From Bacillota bacterium (GTDB lineage Bacteria > Bacillota > Clostridia > Christensenellales > Pumilibacteraceae): 5,629 bases of DNA. Both the position numbers and the translations under genes were made by a program. Below the pieces are notes generated by a model, which saw only the letters and a list, made by a program, of their open reading frames with translations, was not told where the DNA came from and made no database searches. The stretch spans positions 11,212 through 16,840 of the forward strand of contig WQSV01000013.1 in NCBI GenBank assembly GCA_009787685.1, read 5' to 3'. Below, in pieces: positions 1 through 4,801 of this stretch. The number at the start of each line of letters is the position of its first letter. Position 1 is the first letter of the stretch.

Positions 1-8
1 ATATAATC

Positions 9-218
9 ATGAACACATACGATTACACAATAAAGGTCACAAACGAAATGAACAATTTGTTGGAAAACAACGCAAAACGTCAAAATGTTAGCGTTGAAAA
101 ATTAATTGATGAAATTTTGAGCCGTTATGTCACGCCAGTGCATATGATGGATAATGAGATAATGGCAAAAGGCTATGTTGAGTCTGGCGACATTAATCTC
201 GAATGGGCGAATTTATAA
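9..218 (+). CDS. mazE: MazE/EndoAI-type ribbon-helix-helix antitoxin
   Basis: This is a 69-residue protein that should neutralise the MazF toxin encoded just downstream and repress its own operon. Residues about 4-10 (YDYTIKV) fit the DNA-binding beta strand of a ribbon-helix-helix protein, and about 11-41 fit the two helices that follow. The C-terminal stretch (AKGYVESGDINLEWANL) resembles, from memory, the part of Bacillus subtilis EndoAI that runs through RRGYMEMAKINLNIS and contacts MazF. The protein is shorter than EndoAI (about 93 residues) and ends soon after that segment. The ATG at 9 keeps the beta strand intact. The frame is open to the window edge, so a start further upstream cannot be excluded, and any ribosome binding site lies outside the window. 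Family and partner are well supported by the MazF neighbour; the DNA-binding role is inferred. Confidence 0.85.
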   Translation: MNTYDYTIKVTNEMNNLLENNAKRQNVSVEKLIDEILSRYVTPVHMMDNEIMAKGYVESGDINLEWANL

Positions 219-315
219 TTGAATATCTAATATTGAATATGGAACAGGCGTCGTTAACGTTTGGTTAAAAATAGCTTATCCAAAATTATTCAATATTCAA
301 TATTCAATATTTAAT
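218..315. repeat. Inverted repeat filling the mazE-mazF spacer
   Basis: The left arm (218-240) and right arm (293-315) are reverse complements at 20 of 23 positions. The right side contains three tandem copies of the heptamer CAATATT (291-297, 298-304, 305-311), and the left arm carries its complement AATATTG. The 52-base centre includes the palindrome CGTTAACG (252-259) and a short TTTGG/CCAAA pairing (260-264 with 280-284). In RNA the arms would form a long AT-rich hairpin ending about 6 bases before the mazF start. It could be an operator with several antitoxin sites, a hairpin that lowers mazF translation, or a small inserted repeat element; the sequence alone does not decide. Confidence 0.7.
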
Positions 316-321
316 GGTAAA

Positions 322-669
322 ATGATTATAAAACGCGGAGAGATTTATTATGCTGATTTAAGCCCTGTTGTTGGTTCAGAACAAGGGGGTATTCGTCCTG
401 TCCTAATTATTCAAAACGACATCGGAAACAAATATTCCCCAACGATTATTGCATGTGCTGTCACAAGTCAACTGACAAAGGCAAAACTGCCAACTCATAT
501 TGAAGTTTCAGCCGGAAGCTTCGGTCTTGTCAAAGACTCTGTCATATTGCTTGAACAAATAAGAACACTAGACAAAAGACGCTTAAAAGAAAAGGTTGGT
601 GAAATTGATCAAAGAACAATGCAAAAAGTTGATCGAGCAACATTAATAAGTCTCGGGTTCTTCAAATAA
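322..669 (+). CDS. mazF: MazF/EndoA-type mRNA interferase toxin
   Basis: This is a 115-residue endoribonuclease toxin that cleaves single-stranded RNA and slows growth when the antitoxin is lost. It reads as a close homologue of B. subtilis EndoA over its whole length: KRGEIYYADLSPVVGSEQGG and IRPVLIIQND near the N-terminus, KAKLPTH at about 54-60, and DSVILLEQIRT at about 73-83. Arg25 and Thr48, the residues linked to catalysis in B. subtilis MazF, are both present, so the toxin looks intact. EndoA cuts at UACAU; sharing of that specificity is inferred from similarity. The start at 322 matches the family N-terminus, but no Shine-Dalgarno sequence precedes it. A three-codon reading frame (ATG at 314, stop at 323-325) overlaps the start. 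The gap to mazE is 103 bases, whereas mazE and mazF genes are usually adjacent or overlapping. Confidence 0.96.
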   Translation: MIIKRGEIYYADLSPVVGSEQGGIRPVLIIQNDIGNKYSPTIIACAVTSQLTKAKLPTHIEVSAGSFGLVKDSVILLEQIRTLDKRRLKEKVGEIDQRTMQKVDRATLISLGFFK

Positions 670-868
670 ATGAAGCCTTTCTTGAAAGCAAAACTGCGAA
701 GTGTGGAATGGTAGCGCGTGTAAAACCCGTGAGAAATTATCCTAAAAGGATTAAAATAACGAGCATTTAATAAGATTTACAATAACAAAAGAACAAAAAA
801 ACCAAACGCCCTGCTAACTATCACAAATTGCGGTTCAACGTAAATAAAAAAACAGAATTAATGTTTTA
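670..868. other. Intergenic stretch with no recognisable gene
   Basis: About 200 bases between mazF and the terminator hold no convincing gene. A 14-codon frame (670-714) begins directly after the mazF stop, but has no ribosome binding site and is probably chance. The only structure seen is an imperfect small hairpin around 728-761 (core ATCCT/AGGAT). No tRNA, known riboswitch signature or CRISPR-like repeat was seen. It may be the mazF 3' untranslated region, because the first strong terminator comes at 869. Confidence 0.5.
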
Positions 869-905
869 AAAAAATGGAAAGAGACGGAAACTCTTTCCAT
901 TTTTT
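869..905 (+). terminator. Rho-independent terminator after mazEF, likely bidirectional
   Basis: A perfect 15-bp stem (869-883 with 891-905, core ATGGAAAGAG/CTCTTTCCAT) closes a 7-base loop (884-890). Six T residues form the end of the 3' arm, and there is an A-rich run on the other side, so it can work on either strand. It lies about 200 bases beyond the mazF stop and insulates the promoter at 952. Confidence 0.88.
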
Positions 906-951
906 CGCGAATAATGACGAAAATAATTTTGATGAAACCAACTAGAAACAT

Positions 952-980
952 TTGACATTTTAGCCAGCATGTGTTACGAT
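952..980 (+). promoter_or_regulatory. Sigma-A promoter with extended -10
   Basis: A consensus -35 TTGACA (952-957) is followed, after exactly 17 bases, by -10 TACGAT (975-980), with TG at 972-973 giving an extended -10. Transcription should start around 986-988, only 2-4 bases before the ATG at 990. This leaves almost no 5' leader for the zinc-ribbon gene. Confidence 0.85.
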
Positions 981-989
981 TAAAGTCAC

Positions 990-1718
990 ATGAAAAATCT
1001 TCAACCATTACTAGAATATCAAAAAATCGACATTCAACTAAGAAAAGAGTTGAATGAAATTGAGCAACACGAATTGCAAGAAAAATTGAAACAAGCAAAA
1101 GAGCAATTTGAAACAGCCAAAAACAATGTTGTCAAGTCTGAGCAAGATGCAGGCAGTCTTTTAGAGTTCTTTGAAAAGGCTGAAAAAATGCTTGGAGAAC
1201 ACAGTTCAAAAATTGATGCAGCCAACAAAAAACTGCCAAAAATCGCGGAAGACGATATTGAGATGAGGGGAGAAGCGATATCAGCGCTCGAGGGCATGAT
1301 TTCAAAACTTAGCGAACTTGACAAGAAAATGTTTGATGCAAAAAGAAAATCGGAACATGTAATTGATAACTACAAATCATCTTCTGATAGGGGAAAAAAA
1401 TTAAAAGATTTCCATGCTAATGCTAAAGGCAAGTTGGATGAATTTGTTTCAAAAAAAGCACCCAAAATCAATGATTATAAAAAGTCTCTCGCCGAAATAA
1501 AAGAGAAAATCAATCCAAAACTTTTTGCGTCATATTCTGACTTGACCTCAAAAAGAAAGTATCCAGCAATCGTGGAGGCAAAAACATCGGATTCTGGCAA
1601 AACCTATAATTGCACAGGTTGCGGAATGAGTATGTCAAATGCAACGCGTGGAGCGCTCCTTGAAAGTGAAATAACAAACTGCGAAAACTGCAAAAGAATA
1701 GTCTATTTAACAAAATAG
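990..1718 (+). CDS. Coiled-coil protein with C4 zinc ribbon (COG1579 type)
   Basis: This 242-residue cytoplasmic protein has a long helical N-terminal part (about residues 1-190, rich in Lys, Glu, Gln and Ala) typical of an antiparallel coiled-coil hairpin. It ends in a zinc ribbon with two CxxC pairs, Cys208/Cys211 and Cys231/Cys234. The arrangement and length match the COG1579 (DUF164, zf-RING_7) family, described as predicted nucleic-acid-binding proteins of uncertain function. The N-terminus (MKNLQPLLEYQKIDIQLR) matches the usual start of the family, supporting the ATG at 990 despite the lack of a Shine-Dalgarno sequence. The promoter at 952-980 places the start of transcription almost on this ATG. 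purE follows 26 bases later without an intervening terminator, so the two are probably co-transcribed. Family is confident; biochemical role is unknown. Confidence 0.88.
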   Translation: MKNLQPLLEYQKIDIQLRKELNEIEQHELQEKLKQAKEQFETAKNNVVKSEQDAGSLLEFFEKAEKMLGEHSSKIDAANKKLPKIAEDDIEMRGEAISALEGMISKLSELDKKMFDAKRKSEHVIDNYKSSSDRGKKLKDFHANAKGKLDEFVSKKAPKINDYKKSLAEIKEKINPKLFASYSDLTSKRKYPAIVEAKTSDSGKTYNCTGCGMSMSNATRGALLESEITNCENCKRIVYLTK

Positions 1719-1744
1719 CGAATTAGCGAAGGAAAATTTCGAAA

Positions 1745-2272
1745 ATGAAAAACAAACCACTAGTTGCCGTAATATATGGTTCAGACAGTGACTTGCCAGT
1801 CATGCAAGAAGCTCTTGACATTTTGGATAGGTTTGATGTGGCATATGAAACGACAATCGTTTCGGCTCATCGAACTCCTCAAAAATTATTCTCTTATTCA
1901 AAAGAAGCTCACGAAAGAGGGTTGAAAGTCATCATCGCTGGAGCAGGTGGCGCCGCTCATTTGCCTGGAATGGTTGCGTCAATAACACCTCTTCCAGTCA
2001 TCGGAGTTCCAGTCAAGTCGAAGTCAATGAGTGGATTAGACAGTCTTTATTCAATCGTGCAGATGCCTCCGGGGATTCCAGTTGCAACAATGGCAATAAA
2101 TGGTGCGCAAAATGCGGGTATTTTGGCAACAAGCATTTTAGGCTCCCATGATGAAAAATATCTTCAAAAAGTTATTGACTTCAAAAAAAATCTTAATGAC
2201 ATAGTCGAAACAAAATGTGAATCCATCAAATCAAAAGGCACAAAAAAATATATTGCCGAAAACTTAAAATAA
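1745..2272 (+). CDS. purE: N5-carboxyaminoimidazole ribonucleotide mutase PurE
   Basis: PurE moves the carboxyl group of N5-CAIR to form CAIR in de novo purine synthesis. The 175-residue protein carries the family landmarks: YGSDSDLPVM (about 11-20), the active-site SAHRTP (40-45, containing the conserved His42), AGAGGAAHLPGM (65-76), GVPV (87-90), SGLDSLYSIVQMPPGIPVAT (96-115) and GAQNAGILA. The length is slightly above the usual 160-170 because of a Lys-rich C-terminal extension. It looks like the bacterial class I type, which normally works with PurK, but no purK or other pur gene lies nearby. The start is supported by AAGGA at 1729-1733, although the spacing of about 11 bases is long. It is probably transcribed from the promoter at 952 with the zinc-ribbon gene and ends at the terminator directly after its stop. 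Confidence 0.97.
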   Translation: MKNKPLVAVIYGSDSDLPVMQEALDILDRFDVAYETTIVSAHRTPQKLFSYSKEAHERGLKVIIAGAGGAAHLPGMVASITPLPVIGVPVKSKSMSGLDSLYSIVQMPPGIPVATMAINGAQNAGILATSILGSHDEKYLQKVIDFKKNLNDIVETKCESIKSKGTKKYIAENLK

Positions 2273-2310
2273 AAATGTGCAGATGTCTGTTTTGGATATC
2301 TGCATATTTT
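2272..2310 (+). terminator. Rho-independent terminator after purE
   Basis: A 16-bp stem including two G-U pairs (2272-2287 with 2295-2310, core TGCAGAT/ATCTGCA) has a 7-base loop TGTTTTG and ends in TTTT. It starts on the last base of the purE stop codon and separates the purE unit from the RNA-like region and the YetF gene downstream. Confidence 0.85.
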
Positions 2311-2356
2311 AAATTTAACCACTACTATTTTTGAAGGCCTAATTTTTTTGCAGGCT

Positions 2357-2477
2357 TTGAGTAGCAATTGGGCTCGCGGACTGTGCTGGTGACCAACATC
2401 GCTAGAATGCTGGGCGTTAACCCGTCTTCATGGACATTCAGGGATGAGAGTCTTTCTAGTGACAAGTTGTGACTCAA
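2357..2477 (+). ncRNA. Candidate structured RNA between purE and the YetF gene
   Basis: This stretch is clearly richer in G+C than the surrounding AT-rich DNA and can fold into one branched rod. The closing helix is 13 bp: TTGAGT (2357-2362) with ACTCAA (2472-2477), continuing GCAATTG (2364-2370) with CAAGTTGT (2463-2470), one bulge. Next come GCT/AGT (2372-2374 with 2458-2460) and GGACT/AGTCT (2378-2382 with 2449-2453), then an asymmetric bubble (2383-2396) holding a mini-hairpin TGG-TGA-CCA. The terminal arm pairs CATCGCTAGAATG (2397-2409) with CATTCAGGGATG (2435-2446), one mismatch and one bulge, and is capped by GGG/CCC. I do not recognise a known riboswitch. It could be a leader controlling the YetF gene or an independent RNA. 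The overall shape and the place beside purE recall 6S RNA, but about 120 bases is short for that. Helices were found by eye; no covariation evidence is available. Confidence 0.45.
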
Positions 2478-2481
2478 TGAA

Positions 2482-3222
2482 TTGCAAACACTTCACTTGA
2501 ACATACTAAGTGCGGTGTTTAATGTTTTTATCAAATCAATTCTGACATTCATCTTGCTAATGGTTGTTATGAGATTAATGGGAAAAAGGCAACTCGGAGA
2601 GATGCAACCTTTTGAATTGGTGATAACCCTCATTATCGCCGAAGTTGCGTGCATTCCAATGAACGATCCGTATATTCCTTTTTATTATGGCTTGATTCCA
2701 ATTGTCACTCTTGCAACCCTCAGCGTAGTTTTGAGTCTTATCTCAAGAAAAAGCATGCGCGCAAGGCGATTGCTTGCAGGAAAGAGTATGCTTGCAATCG
2801 ATAAGGATGGCATAAACTATGAGAACATGAAAAAGATGAATCTTAATATGGATGACCTCATTGAAACAACAAAAACAAATGGCTACCCAGACCTCTCTCA
2901 AATTGCCTATGCAATAGTCGAAACAAACGGCAAAATAAGCGTCGTTGAAAAACCACAGCTGAAGCCAACGAATTCGGAAACAGAAAAGGATGCGCTCATG
3001 CCAATTCCATTGTTCGTTGATGGTTATTGGGAAAATGAAAATTTAAGAAAAGCAGGAGTCAAAAAAGAAACAATCGAAAATGCGTTTAAAGAACGGGGTT
3101 TCTCAAATTCAAAAAAAATACTCTATGCCGATATTCGCCAAGACGGAGTTCTTTTCATCAGTCCAAAAAATGAAAAAGATTTCATCCTCACTCTAGAAAT
3201 AGAAGGAGGACAGAATTGGTAA
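2482..3222 (+). CDS. YetF-family (DUF421) membrane protein
   Basis: This is a 246-residue integral membrane protein. Predicted membrane segments lie at about residues 13-33, 44-60 and 66-88, followed by a soluble C-terminal domain of about 155 residues. The family signature is clear: MRLMGKRQLGEMQPFELVI (about 30-48), AEVACIPM, then in the C-terminal domain YAIVETNGKISV and LFVDGYWENENLRKAG. DUF421 proteins have been linked to the spore inner membrane in Bacillus; their molecular activity is not settled. The start is uncertain. TTG at 2482 is the first usable codon after an in-frame stop at 2470-2472, and GTG at 2515 would give a start just before the first membrane segment. Neither has a Shine-Dalgarno sequence, and a hairpin (2486-2520) covers the GTG. 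The stop codon directly abuts the ATG of the DUF4363 gene. Confidence 0.92.
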   Translation: MQTLHLNILSAVFNVFIKSILTFILLMVVMRLMGKRQLGEMQPFELVITLIIAEVACIPMNDPYIPFYYGLIPIVTLATLSVVLSLISRKSMRARRLLAGKSMLAIDKDGINYENMKKMNLNMDDLIETTKTNGYPDLSQIAYAIVETNGKISVVEKPQLKPTNSETEKDALMPIPLFVDGYWENENLRKAGVKKETIENAFKERGFSNSKKILYADIRQDGVLFISPKNEKDFILTLEIEGGQNW

Positions 3223-3615
3223 ATGAAAAGATTAATTATTATTTTAGCACTGTTCTCTGCTGTTGTTGGTGTTGCTGTATTTGAAATGGTCTATCTCAAT
3301 AGGTTCTATGGAGAGTTTATTTCAAGGCTTGAGACAGTTCATGTTCAATTCATGATTGACGAAGAAAACATTGATCATAGTGGAGCGATTGAGGCGGTTG
3401 AAAAAGCAAGAGAACACTGGGAGAAAAATCGCAGAACAGTCTTGATGTTTTCAAACAACAATGTTGTTCGACTTATTAATGAAAGAATGACCTCACTTAC
3501 TGAGCAAACAAGAATAAACCATCCCGAAGACGCTTTCGTCACCCTTATGGTCACAATTAACTATCTTGAAGAACTCCGACGAGAAAACGGAGTCAGTATT
3601 GAAGGACTTGTCTAG
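3223..3615 (+). CDS. DUF4363-like single-pass membrane protein
   Basis: This 130-residue protein has one N-terminal hydrophobic segment (about residues 4-24, preceded by KR), serving as a signal anchor, with the rest predicted helical and outside the membrane. The pattern of the helical part (HSGAIEAVEKAREHWEKNR, then VRLINERM and EDAFVTLMVTINYLEELRREN) fits DUF4363, a family commonly found next to DUF421 genes in Clostridia. The function is unknown; the tight coupling suggests it acts with the YetF-like protein at the membrane. Its ATG follows the upstream stop with no gap, and the ribosome binding site AAGGAGGA (3203-3210) lies inside the end of the upstream gene, about 12 bases before the start, a rather long spacing. 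A terminator follows, so the operon probably ends here. Confidence 0.78.
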   Translation: MKRLIIILALFSAVVGVAVFEMVYLNRFYGEFISRLETVHVQFMIDEENIDHSGAIEAVEKAREHWEKNRRTVLMFSNNNVVRLINERMTSLTEQTRINHPEDAFVTLMVTINYLEELRRENGVSIEGLV

Positions 3616-3643
3616 GAAAGTGAAGCGTCAAAATTGAAATGCG

Positions 3644-3679
3644 AAAAGTGCAGTTGAAAAAAATTCAACCGCACTTTTT
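3644..3679. terminator. Bidirectional terminator between the DUF4363 gene and holA
   Basis: The stem AAAAGTGCAGTTGAA (3644-3658) pairs with TTCAACCGCACTTTT (3664-3678) with a single A-C mismatch and a five-A loop, followed by T on the + strand. On the - strand the mismatch becomes T-G, so the hairpin is at least as good, with T-rich loop and tail. It can end transcription of both the YetF/DUF4363 operon and the convergent holA. Confidence 0.87.
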
Positions 3680-3695
3680 AATTACGTAATTGTTT

Positions 3696-3722
3696 TTGAA
3701 TAATATATATTATATTATTCAA
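3696..3722. repeat. Perfect AT-only palindrome abutting the holA stop codon
   Basis: A 12-bp perfect inverted repeat (TTGAATAATATA, 3696-3707, with 3711-3722) surrounds a three-base centre and ends one base before the holA stop codon complement (3723-3725). A second palindrome, AATTACGTAATT (3680-3691), sits between it and the terminator. In the holA direction there is no T tract directly after it, so it is more likely an RNA 3'-end stabiliser or an auxiliary hairpin than a terminator. Confidence 0.6.
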
Positions 3723-4667
3723 CTACAGTGGCATTGTGACAAACAATTCAAATGCGATATCAGCTTCAATTTTTCCGCTTTTGATATTGAAGTCAAGTTC
3801 ATGGAATTTGTCAACAATTTCTTTCAAGGTTTTAACGGAATATTTTTTTGATTGAGCGAGATATTTTGAAATGGCGAACTCTTTCACCCCGAGATATTCT
3901 CCAAGTTCTTTAGTTTCTCCGCTCGTTATTGCACAATAAAGCAATCGTCTAAAGTGAGAATAAACCAACGACATCAAAGTCGAACTTGGCATTTTGTCGG
4001 CATAAAGACTCAAAATAATATTTGAAATCTTTTCTTTTTCCCCTTTGGCAATAGCATCGCTCAATTCATAGATTTTGAAATCATAGCTCGCAGGAACATT
4101 GTTTTTAACATCGTCCAAAGTTATGACAGAATTCATTTTTAAAAGCGCTAATTTTTCAATGTTGGTCGAAATCGCGAACATATAATGATTGGTGTAGTCA
4201 AGAAGAAGCCTCAACGCATTTTCTTCAATTGACGAACCATATTCATTCAGAATTTTTCCAATAAAAGCACGAATAAACTTTTCATCAACCCTTGAACAAT
4301 CAACTGTTTCAAAAAGCGGTTGAATTTTTTTTAGTGTTTCTTTGATGTCTTTTGAGCAAACAACTAAAACGCTTGACGGATTCGGACTTTTCAAATACTT
4401 TTCAAACAACTTAAAATCACCTTTGAAGCCATTGACAATAACAAGTCTGTGAGGAGATGCAAGTGGGGCAGACTCAAGGTCCTCAAGAATCTTTTTGACA
4501 TCACTCGTTCCCTCATGAATGCTGATGTTTATTTCGGGAAAGTTTGAAACAGTCCCACGAAAAAACTTCAAAGCACTCAAAAACAAATACTCATCATCAC
4601 CAGAGAGTAAATAGGCAGGTTTTAATGCATCGTTCGCAAGATGTTTTTTTAATTCGGAAAATTTCAT
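3723..4667 (-). CDS. holA: DNA polymerase III delta subunit HolA
   Basis: HolA is the subunit of the replicative clamp loader that opens the sliding clamp ring. From the ATG at 4667 the protein has 314 residues, close to the family's usual length. The N-terminus MKFSELKKHL followed by KPAYLLSGDDEYL is the typical opening of the degenerate AAA+ module of delta. The C-terminal collar domain shows YSHFRRLLYCAI, LGVKEFAISKYLAQSKKYS and LDFNIKSGKIEADIAFELFV, matching the conserved family end. An upstream in-frame TTG (4706) would add 13 residues that do not resemble the family, so the internal ATG is preferred. Neither start has a clear Shine-Dalgarno sequence. The promoter at 4748-4776 gives a leader of about 74 bases. 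Function is inferred from clear family resemblance. Confidence 0.93.
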   Translation of the reverse strand: MKFSELKKHLANDALKPAYLLSGDDEYLFLSALKFFRGTVSNFPEINISIHEGTSDVKKILEDLESAPLASPHRLVIVNGFKGDFKLFEKYLKSPNPSSVLVVCSKDIKETLKKIQPLFETVDCSRVDEKFIRAFIGKILNEYGSSIEENALRLLLDYTNHYMFAISTNIEKLALLKMNSVITLDDVKNNVPASYDFKIYELSDAIAKGEKEKISNIILSLYADKMPSSTLMSLVYSHFRRLLYCAITSGETKELGEYLGVKEFAISKYLAQSKKYSVKTLKEIVDKFHELDFNIKSGKIEADIAFELFVTMPL

Positions 4668-4747
4668 CACTGCTGAGAGTGGGGAGCAGGGCACAGAGAA
4701 TATCAAATTAAAGTTGCAATCACCATTCTTTATGCTCCATTCTCACA

Positions 4748-4776
4748 ATTCTATCACAAAAAAGTAAAAGGGTCAA
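4748..4776 (-). promoter_or_regulatory. Promoter of holA, embedded in the upstream gene's terminator
   Basis: On the - strand, -35 TTGACC (4776-4771) and -10 TAGAAT (4753-4748) are separated by exactly 17 bases, with TG two bases before the -10 (extended -10). Transcription should start near 4741. The -35 lies in the 3' arm of the terminator of the upstream gene, and the spacer is that terminator's T tract. Confidence 0.78.
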
Positions 4777-4793
4777 CCGATTTGGTTAACCCT
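4757..4793 (-). terminator. Rho-independent terminator of the orphan membrane protein gene
   Basis: Read on the - strand, AGGGTTAACC (4793-4784) pairs with GGTTGACCCT (4778-4769) through ten pairs including one T-G, with a five-base loop. It is followed by a T-rich tract (TTTTACTTTTTT). It lies 8 bases past the stop codon of the 4802-5344 gene. Confidence 0.87.
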
Positions 4794-4801
4794 CAAAGAT
4801 A

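Noticed and set aside
2..7. TATAAT just before the mazE start looks like a -10 box.
   Set aside because: It ends one base before the ATG at 9, so transcription would begin inside the gene and remove the beta strand needed by the antitoxin. The -35 region lies outside the window, so it cannot be judged.
261..289. A possible mazF-specific promoter (TTGGTT, 17 bases, AATTAT) inside the spacer.
   Set aside because: Both boxes are poor matches and the spacer is so AT-rich that such a match is expected by chance.
670..714. A 14-codon frame (MKPFLKAKLRSVEW) starting directly after the mazF stop.
   Set aside because: It has no ribosome binding site and no recognisable family resemblance; a frame of this length is expected by chance.
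835..1324. Open frames on the - strand opposite the start of the zinc-ribbon gene.
   Set aside because: They are shadows of a clear + strand gene, with low-complexity Ser/Phe-rich translations and no promoter or binding site; the longest also crosses the terminator at 869-905.
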